Positions 1 through 9,277 of a stretch of 20,091 nt of DNA are shown one piece after another (the stretch's first letter is position 1; each line of letters starts with the position of its first letter). The position numbers were made by a program, and so were the translations under genes. The stretch is from DASQDN01 sp035630195. GTDB lineage: Bacteria; Acidobacteriota; Terriglobia; Bryobacterales; Bryobacteraceae. The notes beneath the pieces are model-generated. The model did no database searches. It was not told where the DNA came from and saw only the letters and a list, made by a program, of their open reading frames with translations. The stretch lies in the NCBI GenBank assembly GCA_035630195.1, contig DASQLD010000559.1:1-20091 (forward strand), given 5' to 3'.

Positions 1-61
1 TGCCATTCTGGAGATAGAGAATCCAAGGTTCCAGTCTTAATTATAATGTTCGGCAGGCCGC

Positions 62-1372
62 ATGCTCGAGCAGCACCTTGCTAACTTGCTAATCAAGCTT
101 GCCGTTGCTGCCGCAGTGGCCAGCATCCTGGTGAGATCGAACTTCCTGAAACGGGCATTGCTCCGTGATGGGCGGACCCTCGTCCAGCGAGTGCAACTTG
201 CTCTCGGCTTCACTGCCTTTTTCGGAGCAGGAGTCATAACTCGTTTAGCTACAGGCGGGTACAGAGCCGTCGACCTAGGTCTGGAAGGGAGTCTCCTTGC
301 AGGGATACTGGGCGGCTATGTCTCAGGCTTGATCGCTGGAGTTCTGATCTCGCTTCCCGCCATGCTAAGCGGCGAGTATCTGTCGATGCCCTTATTTGCG
401 GGTGTTGGCGTCCTCGGCGGACTCCTGCGTGATCTGGCGCCGGAACCCGAGGAGATCTGGCGCTTCTCTCCGTTCTTCGACCTGAGCGTCTATCGAGCGA
501 TTCGCAAAGGCGAATCTCCCAGACGGCGCATGTTTCATTTAGCCTTTCTGTTGACGATCCTGTTTGCCGAATGCCTGCGGTGGGTGGGACTGTATCTTTT
601 CGGGCCTGCCGGCATCTTTGCATTGTATTCGCCGGGAGAAGATAGGTGGCCCATCCTTTTTGCAATCTTCACCACCACATTGTTCGCCGCCACGCTACCT
701 CTGAAAATTTGGAATAACACGCGAAATGAAGAAAAACTTGAGTCACAACAGCGTCTACTGAACGAAGCCCGTCTCGCCGCTCTAACTCGTCAGATCAATC
801 CACACTTCCTGTTTAACACTTTGAATTCAATCGCTTCGCTGATACGAACCGATCCGGAGCTAGCCCGGACCATGATCTATCGGCTGTCTAACATCCTTCG
901 CAGTCTCTTGCGAATGCGAGAGAACCTGAATACCCTGCGCGAAGAATTGCAGTTCATCGACGACTACATGGGTATTGAAATGGTCCGGTTTGGCGATAAG
1001 CTTAAGTTCACTAAAGAAATCGACCCAGCTACCGTCGACAGGCTAGTGCCTAGCATGGTTTTGCAGCCGCTCGTCGAAAACAGTATCAAGCACGGGTTGA
1101 GCAGCAAGGTAGATGGCGGTATGATCCGAATACGAAGCCGTCTCGAGGGTGGGCGGCTTTTCTTGCTTGTAGAAGACGACGGGGTGGGTATTCCTGAAGC
1201 CAAACTGGCCACCTTGTTCGAGCAAGGCATTGGCATCAGCAACGTGAACGAACGGTTAAAGGTGTTATTCGGCAACGACTATCGTATGTCTATCGATAGC
1301 CGTCCTGCTCACGGCACACAGACTGAGATCGAGTTTCCTGGATTGAAGAACTACATGGCGGCGGTTTCCTGA
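62..1372 (+). CDS. LytS/YehU-type membrane sensor histidine kinase
   Basis: This 436-residue protein senses an unknown cue at the inner membrane and autophosphorylates a histidine. The N-terminal ~220 residues hold several hydrophobic segments (roughly 10-25, 45-60, 75-120, 155-175, 195-215). After a short linker comes the His_kinase family signature (PF06580) QINPHFLFNTLNS, with the probable phospho-acceptor His248. An HATPase domain follows, with N box LQPLVENSIKHGL (Asn340), G1 box EDDGVGIP (371-378) and G2 box GIGISNVNERL (from 389). The start is ATG 62, because an in-frame TAA at 44-46 closes the frame upstream and no other start lies between. The ribosome site is weak. Kinases of this family normally pair with a LytTR response regulator, but the next gene, 19 nt on, is a methyltransferase. 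Any partner would have to lie left of the window or elsewhere. The family call is firm; the signal is unknown. Confidence 0.93.
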   Translation: MLEQHLANLLIKLAVAAAVASILVRSNFLKRALLRDGRTLVQRVQLALGFTAFFGAGVITRLATGGYRAVDLGLEGSLLAGILGGYVSGLIAGVLISLPAMLSGEYLSMPLFAGVGVLGGLLRDLAPEPEEIWRFSPFFDLSVYRAIRKGESPRRRMFHLAFLLTILFAECLRWVGLYLFGPAGIFALYSPGEDRWPILFAIFTTTLFAATLPLKIWNNTRNEEKLESQQRLLNEARLAALTRQINPHFLFNTLNSIASLIRTDPELARTMIYRLSNILRSLLRMRENLNTLREELQFIDDYMGIEMVRFGDKLKFTKEIDPATVDRLVPSMVLQPLVENSIKHGLSSKVDGGMIRIRSRLEGGRLFLLVEDDGVGIPEAKLATLFEQGIGISNVNERLKVLFGNDYRMSIDSRPAHGTQTEIEFPGLKNYMAAVS

Positions 1373-1391
1373 GCCCCGCGACTCACTTTAT

Positions 1392-2093
1392 ATGGAGCGC
1401 ACATTGAGCAAACTGATCACTTACCCGGTAAACGGCCATGTTACCGACGCTCTGCCGTCGACAATTTCCGGTAGGACGCGGAAAGTATACGACGCCCTCT
1501 CCTTGGTTTATCCGATGTCGACATTCTTCTTCCATTCAAAGGCGCACCGGCTGGCGATGGAAATGTCCGGCATCCGCGACGGGATGAGAGTGCTGGAAGT
1601 GGCCACCGGTTCCGGGGAAATGTTCGAGCGGCTGGTGAACGCAAATCCGAACGGATCAACCGTCGGCCTGGATTTGTCCCCCAATATGGCGGCCCGCACG
1701 CAACGGATTGCCCGGCGTAAGTTTCCCGAGTCTCGCACACAGTGCAAAGCCGTGGATGCTCGTTACATGCCCTTTCGCGATGAGAGCTTCGACTCGGTAA
1801 TGTGCTGCTATTTGCTCGAGTTGCTCTCAAGCGATGATATCGTCGTGGCGCTGCAGGAAATGTATCGTGTCCTCCGCCGTCGTGGGACTTTCACGTTGGT
1901 GCTGATCGGGCAAAACACAGAGTTCTTCAATCAGGCGTACAAGGTTTGCGGCAGTCTCGCGCCAGCCTTCTGGGGGCGCCAGGTGGAAACCCGGATACCG
2001 GAGCTAATCGAGTCTCTGGATTTCAGAATCACAGGGAATCAACCGGTGCGCCAAGGTTTCTACCCGTCGCGGGTCTTGACAGCTCGAAAATAA
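1392..2093 (+). CDS. class I SAM-dependent methyltransferase
   Basis: This 233-residue cytosolic enzyme is predicted to transfer a methyl group from S-adenosylmethionine to an unidentified acceptor. SAM-binding motif I reads VLEVATGSGEM (67-77). An acidic residue follows after the next strand in GLDLSPNM (Asp94), then VDARYMPFRDESFDSV, the usual motif II region of the Methyltransf_11/25 type. The overall pattern resembles UbiE-like enzymes, but nothing fixes the substrate, so quinone methylation is only one possibility. It starts 19 nt after the histidine kinase stop on the same strand and probably shares its transcript. No strong Shine-Dalgarno is visible before ATG 1392. The gene ends 10 nt before the converging remains of the beta-helix gene. 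Confidence 0.85.
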   Translation: MERTLSKLITYPVNGHVTDALPSTISGRTRKVYDALSLVYPMSTFFFHSKAHRLAMEMSGIRDGMRVLEVATGSGEMFERLVNANPNGSTVGLDLSPNMAARTQRIARRKFPESRTQCKAVDARYMPFRDESFDSVMCCYLLELLSSDDIVVALQEMYRVLRRRGTFTLVLIGQNTEFFNQAYKVCGSLAPAFWGRQVETRIPELIESLDFRITGNQPVRQGFYPSRVLTARK

Positions 2094-2103
2094 TCGACTG
2101 GTC

Positions 2104-4150
2104 TTAATGGCACACCAGCGGATAGGCGTGCCGGGAGCTTGGCAGATGTTGCCTCCACCATCAATAATCTCCCCCAGCGTGACGGGCAGGGCGAAAAGTG
2201 GCGCCTTCTGCGAGCGCCCGAAATCGTTTGCTGAGAAAGTATTGTTGTTCAGAAAATACTCCGATGGCTTGGCTGCCCTCTCTCCTGCAATTGGTCCTAT
2301 AGGCGTTTGATTTGATAACCGCGAAGAAGATCAAAGATCGGTAAGGTAGTCGCGTGCTCAGCAGGAGATGGACCCGGAGTCAGGCGATTTCCTGAGAAGC
2401 TGTTCCCCTGAAAATACACACCCTTGTCTGCTGACGCGCCTTGGCCGTCCCAATTCGCTGGTCGCAGGCCGAAGGTACGCGTGAGCACAAACAGGCCAAG
2501 GACATTGCTCACATGGTTGCCGGCTACCCGAACATTGGTCCAGCTATTCGACGATCTGCCGGATATCGCGTACTCCGTAGTGTCGATCGTATTGCCGGAG
2601 AAATTCGATTCGACAATGTTCCCGGAAGTCATGATCGCGGCCAGAATTGTGTTTCGGATTTGGTTGCCCGAAACGTTGAGCTTTTTCCCGTCCGCCAGCA
2701 GAATTCCCGTTTGTACACCCGTCGTCGTATTGGTGGGGCTTGATTGGCCGTCAAGAACGTTGCTCTCAATCGACAGAGTGAATGGCATCGACTGAACATT
2801 CAGACTGCCATCGCTTAATATCAAACCAGGAAGGAGTGGGCTGCTAGTGGGTCGGGGTGCGGTGAAGCGATTAGGGAGGATGGATGTTCCAGTAGAGCGA
2901 TGATGCTGGAAGGCGCCGAAAATTGTATTGTCACTCAATACGGTGGACCTGACTGCATAGAAGTCGACTGTCGATAAATGAAGGGCTGCCAAGCTCCCAA
3001 TCGTATTCTTGACAATTTCGCCTCTGCCGCTATTGCTTACTGCAATGCCTGTACCTGATGGCCCTTCAAGCCTGCAATTTCGAATGACGAACCCATTCAC
3101 ATTCGCCACGCTTATCGCCGGACGACCGAAGATCGTCAGGTTGTTGCATTCAATCTCGACATTGTAGGTGTCGTGTATCTTGACACACCCTCCGCCTTGC
3201 GTGTCCGTCAAGTTGACGGTTAATGTAAAATGACCCGGCGTTGTAATTTCCATGCACTGACTTAAGCTACTGAAGCCCACACCGGGACCCGAATTGAAGC
3301 CACTGATTCGATAGATCGCGCTGCCGCTATTCAGCCGCGTGCTGACGAGCAAGTCACCACTTATCCTGTCGAATGCCACACCCTGAGGCGCCCGGAAGGG
3401 CGGCCCGGAGAAAAACGCCCTGCGAGTACCGGGAATCGGATTGCCGGCCGTATCTAGGGAGTATGCCGCGATAGTCCCACTCACAGGTTCCGCGACCAGC
3501 ATGCTCCGTGTCGAAAACCCTCGATGCCCGCTGTAACATAAGCGAATCCCTCAGCGTTGGCCACCGGCAAGGTCGCCCGCAACATGGCATTTTCCGCAAT
3601 GATTCCAAGACCCGTCCAGACCATGATCAAGCGAATAGAACTTGCCACTGTTCGTCAGGATCTTTAATTGACCAGCCCCAGGAAAATGAGGTGGTACAAA
3701 ATTGAGCGAGCCTGGTGTTTCGGCAACTACATTCGCGGTTCTGGTGGTCACCAGACTCCCAGGCGCCATGGACCCGATGTCCACTCCACCGCTGCCCGAT
3801 TCAATGGTGTACGCAAAGTACCCTTGCGGCCCGAAGGCTGCTCCACTGTCCAACTTAGGAGCTGTCGCGAAGATAGCCGGAGGCCCGTTAAACCCGATTA
3901 TGTGGCCGCTGCTGTCGCGTTGAACGACGAGCCGATAAAACGTTGCGCTTGACCCACCGGAACCCGCGCCTAAGATAAGTTCATCATCTGAGCCGGGATT
4001 CATTGTCAAAGCGCCAAACGAAACTGGCACTTGTGGTTGGGGAAGAACCGTTACTGTATAGCCACTAAAGCCCTGACCGAAAGTGTCGGCCCACAGAGAA
4101 GTCATTGAAACCAACAAGAAAGCGAGACCAAACCCAGTTCGCAATCGCAT
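2104..4150 (-). pseudogene. secreted right-handed beta-helix protein, broken by four frameshifts
   Basis: Read from 4150 downwards, the product starts with a signal peptide (MRLRTGFGLAFLLVSMTSLWA) and a propeller-like N-terminal half. A beta-helix (pectate-lyase-like) region follows, rich in short repeated turns such as SNNTI, VSGNQIRNT, SGNTIDT and FQGNSFSGN. The frame opened at 4150 hits a stop at 3551-3553, yet sensible protein continues in other frames. One extra base near 3603 moves it to a frame reading IIAENAMLRATLPVANAEGF. A missing base in the run at 3514-3517 restores the original frame, which runs to a TAG at 2297. A missing base near 2311 opens a frame reading NNNTFSANDFGRSQK then GEIIDGGGNICQAPGT. 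A further missing base near 2126 gives the likely natural end YPLVCH followed by TAA at 2104-2106. Neighbouring long genes are intact, so decay is more likely than sequencing error. Its function when intact is unknown; such proteins bind or cleave polysaccharides. Confidence 0.82.
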
Positions 4151-4257
4151 GGCGGGATTCTATACCTCGTTCCGACCAAGTGCAATCGAACTGATTGGCG
4201 GCTGGTACTAGTCGACTTCACCGCCTTGCACGCTGAAATGTGTAGAACTGACACCAG

Positions 4258-4434
4258 CTACCGAGAAGTCGGAGCGGACTGGTTGCCGGTCGGTAGCTGA
4301 GGCTGTTGCACCGCCGTGATGAGCTTGAGTGCTCCGACCCCAGTCAGCGCCCCGACTATCAGAAGCGCGGCGAGTATAACCCATACCGCTGTACCGCTGT
4401 CCGCTGACGGGTGATGTAGAGATTGATTTTCCAT
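4258..4434 (-). CDS. small single-TM membrane protein, 58 residues
   Basis: I do not recognise this family. The protein begins MENQSLHHPSADSG, has one strong hydrophobic segment (about residues 16-40, AVWVILAALLIVGALTGVGA) and ends in a short polar Pro/Gln/Ser-rich tail. I chose ATG 4434 because an AAAGATA stretch lies just upstream. A GTG at 4458 would add eight residues. It lies 107 nt upstream of the broken beta-helix gene on the same strand and may once have shared its transcript. The hydrophobic helix with a polar start and tail argues for a real gene, but its size keeps the call tentative. Confidence 0.5.
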   Translation of the reverse strand: MENQSLHHPSADSGTAVWVILAALLIVGALTGVGALKLITAVQQPQLPTGNQSAPTSR

Positions 4435-4550
4435 GATTATCTTTATATCTTGCCCCACATCTCACGTTCTGTACCAGCAAATTTGGCAACCTGCAGTAAG
4501 AGAGTTAAATCACCGCAATCGCGTCTAAGCACCAGCAGGTCCATGTTTCA

Positions 4551-5102
4551 ATGATCCGAACACTTTCCGGAAATAAGCTCCTACAGCTAATGCAGGGCGA
4601 CATCACTCAAGTCCCTGTGGATGCAATCTGCAACGCGGCTAATTCCCAATTGGCTGGCGGCGGAGGCGTCGATGGAGCGATTCATCTCGCCGGTGGTCCG
4701 GCCATTATGCGCGAGTTGGACGAAATCCGCAACCGTCAGGGAGGTTGTCCTACAGGCTCCGCAGTAGCAACCTCTGCGGGAAGCCTGCCAGCAAAATGGG
4801 TTTTCCATGCGGTCGGCCCTATTTTCAGCGGAGGAACCAATGGAGAGCCTGAAGCCCTACGGTCCGCCTATCGATCGTGTCTGGACTTGGCTGAGGACAA
4901 AGGCGCTGAATATATAAGCTTCCCTTCCATCAGCACCGGGGTGTACGGCTATCCCGTCGCTCAGGCGGCGGCGATTGCTCTCGATGAAGTCGCTCATCGC
5001 TTATCGGAGCCCGGTAGCAAGCTGCAGAAGGTTGTATTTGTACTCTTTGACGACAAAACCTATAAAGCATATGTAGAAGCCCTTCGCGGAATAGCAGTTT
5101 AA
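4551..5102 (+). CDS. macrodomain protein, O-acetyl-ADP-ribose deacetylase / ADP-ribosyl hydrolase type
   Basis: This 183-residue single-domain protein matches the MacroD/YmdB class, which hydrolyses O-acetyl-ADP-ribose and removes ADP-ribose from acidic side chains in the cytosol. The diagnostic pieces are all present: GDITQVPVDAICNAAN with the key Asn at 28-31, the glycine-rich loop GGGGVDGAIH (36-45) with its catalytic-site Asp41, CPTGSAVATSAGSLPAKWVFHAVGP, and the ribose-phosphate loop FPSISTGVYGYP (124-135). The length is standard for the family. ATG 4551 sits right where homology should begin, although no clear ribosome site precedes it. A second gene follows after 24 nt on the same strand, so the two are probably co-transcribed. 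No ADP-ribosyltransferase, sirtuin or toxin is visible nearby, so the target is unknown. Confidence 0.92.
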   Translation: MIRTLSGNKLLQLMQGDITQVPVDAICNAANSQLAGGGGVDGAIHLAGGPAIMRELDEIRNRQGGCPTGSAVATSAGSLPAKWVFHAVGPIFSGGTNGEPEALRSAYRSCLDLAEDKGAEYISFPSISTGVYGYPVAQAAAIALDEVAHRLSEPGSKLQKVVFVLFDDKTYKAYVEALRGIAV

Positions 5103-5126
5103 GTATCACGCTAGAATACAGATTAG

Positions 5127-5630
5127 ATGCAGGTGCTACAGGCCGGTCAGCATAAGCTGCTCCTCCTCGAACTCGACCCGGAGTTTATCGGGAACATAAT
5201 CAAACAGGCTGGCTTTGAGTTCACTTTGAACGAGACGCAGCGGACGGTTACTCTTGAGCTGACCGCGCCAGACCGCCAGGCGCCACTCCTGCTGTTCGAT
5301 GCCGCAGATCCCGGCAATCTCGGCTGGTTCTCGCGCTGTCAGTTCTATGTCGACGGCACAACAGGTTTAGTTCTGCAAACACCGATTATGGTGGCCAACC
5401 AGAAGGACCGGTCCGGGCATACGATTCCCAACGCCTTGCGCGTGCAGATCGCAAAAGAAATTTCAACCAATTTCCGCCTTCCCGGCAAGCAGCCGGTCAC
5501 GGAACAAATGGTGTATGCGGTGCTGTACAACCTGTTGAACGCCCTTATGAACGTCGGAGTCGGTGTCTGCGGCGGGCGCATCATCAAACCGCTCGCAGGT
5601 CGGACCGAGACATTCGGTTCCCGCAACTAG
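5127..5630 (+). CDS. hypothetical protein, 167 residues, downstream of the macrodomain gene
   Basis: I do not recognise this protein. It has no signal peptide. The N-terminal two thirds look alpha/beta, with alternating strands such as KLLLLELDPEF, RTVTLELTAP and GLVLQTPIMV. The C-terminal part has a hydrophobic helix, MVYAVLYNLLNALMNVGVGVCGG (about residues 131-153), that could be buried or weakly membrane-associated. The 24-nt gap to the macrodomain gene and the shared strand suggest one transcript, but I see no domain linking it to ADP-ribose chemistry. Codon use resembles the neighbours and there is no competing long frame that explains the region better, so the gene is probably real. Confidence 0.7.
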   Translation: MQVLQAGQHKLLLLELDPEFIGNIIKQAGFEFTLNETQRTVTLELTAPDRQAPLLLFDAADPGNLGWFSRCQFYVDGTTGLVLQTPIMVANQKDRSGHTIPNALRVQIAKEISTNFRLPGKQPVTEQMVYAVLYNLLNALMNVGVGVCGGRIIKPLAGRTETFGSRN

Positions 5631-5679
5631 TCACGTCCTAGCAATACACTTCAGCAACGAACTGGCAACAATCTTCCGC

Positions 5680-5709
5680 TTGCCGCGCCGGGCGAACTGA
5701 GGCTAGACT
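5680..5709 (+). promoter_or_regulatory. possible sigma-70-type promoter for the TonB-dependent receptor
   Basis: TTGCCG (5680-5685) and TAGACT (5704-5709) are separated by 18 nt and lie 48 nt before the receptor start. Both boxes are partial matches to the -35 and -10 consensus, so this is only a candidate. Confidence 0.25.
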
Positions 5710-5757
5710 GTTTAGACGGGTTTGGACCCACTACGAATAGCTTCAGGAGAGTAATAA

Positions 5758-8700
5758 ATGAGCCATGTACGCCGTTGGGGGACGGCGGCATTAGCGCTTG
5801 TTGCGCTGATGTTTGTTGTGTCCTCTGCTGCTCTCGCCCAGTCGGATACCGCCGCCATCTCAGGGTTCGTTCGCGATCCCTCCGGCGCGGTAGTTCCGAA
5901 TGCAAACGTTACTATCAGAAACGAAGGAACAGGCGTTGAGCGTAAGATAACCACCAATGAAGCCGGTTATTACGTTATTTCTAGTTTGCCGCCTGCCTTC
6001 TATACAGTCATTGCCGAAGCGCCCGGATTTAAGCGCTTCGAGAAGACTCAGAACAAGCTTGACCCTAATATTTCTTCGACAGTCGATGTGGCCATGCAGG
6101 TTGGCGCCGCTTCGGAAGTTGTCAATGTAGTCGCCGAGGCGCAGGCGCTTCAGTCGGAAACGGCCACTCTCGGCAAGCTGATCACCACCAGCGAAGTCAA
6201 AAATATCCCGCTAAACGGGCGCAATCCGCTATTCCTGGCTCTACTGAAGCCCGGTGTGAGTGGAGGCGCACTTGCGCAGTTTGGCTTTGGCCTCAGCACT
6301 GGCGGACTCAACATCAACGGGTCTCGGACACAGGACAATGTCATTACCTTCGACGGCGCCGTGGCTGTGCGAACCCGTTCGAACGGAACCAGCATCGGCG
6401 TTGCCGACGTTGACGCCGTCCAGGAAATTCAGGTCCTAACCGCCAATTACAACGCTGAATATGGGCGTTCTGCCGGCGGCCAGGTTCGTATCGTCACCAA
6501 GAGCGGTCAGCGGGAATTTCATGGGGATTTCTACGAATATTTCCGCAACTCTGCGATGAACGCCAATCAGTGGGCGCGCAACCGCAACCCCGATCCAACA
6601 ATCAACAGCAAAGCTGAGCCTTTTCGGTATAACCAATACGGTTACGCTCTCAGCGGACCCGTGTTCATTCCGAATAAGTTCAATTCGGATCGAAACAAGC
6701 TGTTCTGGTTGTGGAGCCAGGAGTGGGTCAAGTTCCGTCAGACGCAGCTGAACAACGCGAGCGGTATTCGTGTCCCTAGCGCCGCTATGTTGCAAGGCGA
6801 TTTCAGTGAGTTGCTGAACACACCGAACTTGTTCACGGCTACGCCACAGTACATTCGCGATCCTCTCGCTACCGGTAACTGCACCGCTACAGATCGCACA
6901 GCTTGTTTCGCGAACAACGTCATTCCCCAAAGCCGCTTGAGCCCTCAGGGAATCGCGCTGATGCGTTCCTACCCAACCGCGAACGTCGTGCTGCCAGGAG
7001 CCAATTATCAAGCCGCCCGTGGACTTTCCCAGAACCAGCGGAAAGATAATGTATCGGTCGATTACCTGCCGGCGGAGAGGCATTATGTTCGCTTCCGCTG
7101 GCAGAACTACGAGTTCGAAGAGATTGGAGCATGGCGTGACTCCACCGACCGTGCCCCTGCTAATCTAAACCGTCCCAACGACACTGCGTCACTTAACTAC
7201 ATCTGGACCGTATCGCCCACGGTAGTGAATGAGTCGCTGTTCGCCGCCAGCGCCGACCGCGTCAAGATCGCCGTACAAACCGATGGAGACCGTTACAAGC
7301 GCAGCGAGTATGGCATCTCCTATCCATATCTGTTCCCGGAGAAGGAGATTTTTGACAAAGTGCCGACCACGGTGATCCAGAACCTCGGAACTGTCGATGG
7401 TGGCCCCTACCCGGCCTCGTCATCAGGACCGATCTGGCAACTCTCCGATACCTTGTCTTGGATCAAAGGTAGCCACACATTGAAATTTGGCGGCTACTGG
7501 GAACGCGCCGGTCAGAATGACTTCGATCAGATCAACGTGAACGGCGTCCCCGGTGGAACGAATAACCAGAATGGCCGGTTCGTGTTTAACAACACGCGGC
7601 CTGGCGGTACAGGCGTGGCAGTTGCCAACGCGGCTTTAGGTCTGTACGACACATATGCCGAACTGGGAAATCGTTCCTACACTCCATATCGCGGACATAT
7701 GTTCGAATGGTTTGCTCAGGATTCCTGGAAGGCAACTTCGAAACTGCGTTTGGAGTACGGCATTCGCTTCACGCGCATACAGCCCTATTACAGCTTGTGG
7801 CGCAACATGCTCGTGTTCGATCCCGCTTCCTACGACTCGTCGAAGGCTGCGATTCTCAATCCAGCAAACGGATTCGTACTCAGCGGCGATCAATACAACG
7901 GCATGATCATCCCCGGCGATGGCTGGCCGGACTCTGCGATCGGACGCATTCCGATTGCCAGCACGGGCGAATACAATCGGCTCTTCAAAGGCGACAAGCA
8001 GTATTCGCAAATCCACAACGTCTGGTCTCCGCGCCTCGGCTTCGCTTACCAGATGACCGATAAGACAGTGATTCGTTCAGGCGTCGGTCGATTCGTGACT
8101 CGACTCGGTGTTAGCGACTCGGTATTCCTCGGAGGAAATCCGCCGTTACAACCCACGGTCTCAACTTCCAACGGTTTGGTCGACAACCCGGCGGGTGCTG
8201 GCCGTGTCACGGGCTTCCCGCTCACAGTCACCACGCAAGATCCAATCTTCAAGAATCCTGAAGCGTGGACTTGGAACGCGACAATCGAGCGCGAGATCGG
8301 AACTGGGATGACGGTGGAAGTTGGTTACGTAGGAAGGAAAGGTCTGCACGGCCAGCGTGAGCGGAACATCAACCAACTCACACCAGGTACCATTCAGGCA
8401 AACCCCGGTGTAAACGTGGACTACTTGCGTCCTTACAAGGGTTACGCGACGATCCGCTCCACCAATAACGATGCCAACTCCTTCTACAACGGTGTGCAAC
8501 TCAGCGTCACCCGCCGTTACTCGAAGGGCCTGAGCTTCGGAGCTGCATATACGTATTCAAAGCTCTTCGACGATGGTTCGAACCAACGCGACATCGTTCC
8601 CGACGCCTACGATACCAGTGAGCTGTGGGGACCGTCCGAGTTTGACCGACGTCATGTCGCCGTAATTAATGCCATCTATGAACTGCCATTCCTCAAAGAA

Positions 8701-9228
8701 CAACAGGGAGTAGTTGGGAAGATTCTTGGCGGCTGGCAGCTAAGCGCAGTTACTCAGTTCCAGACCGGTTCACCACGTTCCGTTACCACGGGCGATGATT
8801 TCGCCGGGGTGGGCACTGGAAGCGGTAGCCAGTTCTGGGCCGTCAACGGCGATCATCATCTGTCAGAACCTCAGTTCTCCGAAGGCCCCAATGATGCCAA
8901 CTACTACTTCAAGGTTTACGAGGACCCCGTTGCTAAGACGGGTGCATTGTTTACTCGTCCCGCGGCAGGAACCTTTGTGAAGGATAGGGTTCGGAACATC
9001 ATCATGAGGCCCGGTATGCAAAACTGGACCGGCGCGCTCTTCAAGAACTTCCAGATTTCCGAAAATCATCGGGTTCAATTCCGAGGCGAGGTCTACAATA
9101 TACCGAATCACCCGAATTGGAGGGATGATGATGCAAACATGATCAATCCCACCAGCAGCACATTCGGAAAGGTCACTACGAAGGTCTTTGAACGCACCTT
9201 CCAATTGAGCTTGCGTTACTCGTTCTAA
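5758..9228 (+). CDS. TonB-dependent outer-membrane receptor with carboxypeptidase-regulatory-like N-terminal domain
   Basis: This 1156-residue outer-membrane protein belongs to the large Oar-like receptor group that is expanded in Acidobacteriota. It has a signal peptide (cleavage after about residue 28, SSAALAQ), then a carboxypeptidase-regulatory/CnaB-like domain (about 30-115, GFVRDPSGAVVPNANVTIRN). A plug domain includes LGKLITTSEVKNIPLNGRNP (from about 138) and YNAEYGRSAGGQVRIVTKSG. The remainder is a long beta-barrel ending in LSLRYSF; the terminal Phe is typical for BAM-assembled barrels. ATG 5758 is preceded by AGGAG at 5743-5747, a strong ribosome site. No TonB energiser, SusD-like lipoprotein or catabolic enzyme adjoins it, so the substrate (often assumed to be polysaccharide or siderophore) cannot be read from context. 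It stands alone and is closed by its own terminator 12 nt after the stop. Confidence 0.93.
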   Translation: MSHVRRWGTAALALVALMFVVSSAALAQSDTAAISGFVRDPSGAVVPNANVTIRNEGTGVERKITTNEAGYYVISSLPPAFYTVIAEAPGFKRFEKTQNKLDPNISSTVDVAMQVGAASEVVNVVAEAQALQSETATLGKLITTSEVKNIPLNGRNPLFLALLKPGVSGGALAQFGFGLSTGGLNINGSRTQDNVITFDGAVAVRTRSNGTSIGVADVDAVQEIQVLTANYNAEYGRSAGGQVRIVTKSGQREFHGDFYEYFRNSAMNANQWARNRNPDPTINSKAEPFRYNQYGYALSGPVFIPNKFNSDRNKLFWLWSQEWVKFRQTQLNNASGIRVPSAAMLQGDFSELLNTPNLFTATPQYIRDPLATGNCTATDRTACFANNVIPQSRLSPQGIALMRSYPTANVVLPGANYQAARGLSQNQRKDNVSVDYLPAERHYVRFRWQNYEFEEIGAWRDSTDRAPANLNRPNDTASLNYIWTVSPTVVNESLFAASADRVKIAVQTDGDRYKRSEYGISYPYLFPEKEIFDKVPTTVIQNLGTVDGGPYPASSSGPIWQLSDTLSWIKGSHTLKFGGYWERAGQNDFDQINVNGVPGGTNNQNGRFVFNNTRPGGTGVAVANAALGLYDTYAELGNRSYTPYRGHMFEWFAQDSWKATSKLRLEYGIRFTRIQPYYSLWRNMLVFDPASYDSSKAAILNPANGFVLSGDQYNGMIIPGDGWPDSAIGRIPIASTGEYNRLFKGDKQYSQIHNVWSPRLGFAYQMTDKTVIRSGVGRFVTRLGVSDSVFLGGNPPLQPTVSTSNGLVDNPAGAGRVTGFPLTVTTQDPIFKNPEAWTWNATIEREIGTGMTVEVGYVGRKGLHGQRERNINQLTPGTIQANPGVNVDYLRPYKGYATIRSTNNDANSFYNGVQLSVTRRYSKGLSFGAAYTYSKLFDDGSNQRDIVPDAYDTSELWGPSEFDRRHVAVINAIYELPFLKEQQGVVGKILGGWQLSAVTQFQTGSPRSVTTGDDFAGVGTGSGSQFWAVNGDHHLSEPQFSEGPNDANYYFKVYEDPVAKTGALFTRPAAGTFVKDRVRNIIMRPGMQNWTGALFKNFQISENHRVQFRGEVYNIPNHPNWRDDDANMINPTSSTFGKVTTKVFERTFQLSLRYSF

Positions 9229-9240
9229 CTCAGAGAAAGC

Positions 9241-9277
9241 GGCCCGCAGTGGATCTCCGTTGCGGGCCTTTTTCTTT
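9241..9277 (+). terminator. Rho-independent terminator after the TonB-dependent receptor
   Basis: GGCCCGCA (9241-9248) pairs perfectly with TGCGGGCC (9261-9268) around a 12-nt loop and is followed by TTTTTCTTT. The T run reaches the stop codon of the converging gene (9276-9278). On the opposite strand the stem is followed by GCTTTCTCT, so weak bidirectional action is possible. Confidence 0.88.

Noticed and set aside
2107..2310. 67-codon plus-strand frame after the methyltransferase
   Set aside because: It is antisense to the 3' end of the beta-helix pseudogene, which explains the sequence better.
3551..3604. CXXCH (CGKCH) haem-like motif near the end of the 199-residue frame
   Set aside because: It lies in the stretch read out of frame after the indel near 3603. 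The neighbouring frame gives a sequence that flows into the rest of the protein, so the motif is accidental.
6436..7083. 215-codon minus-strand frame opposite the TonB-dependent receptor
   Set aside because: The receptor frame is unbroken and matches its family on the plus strand.
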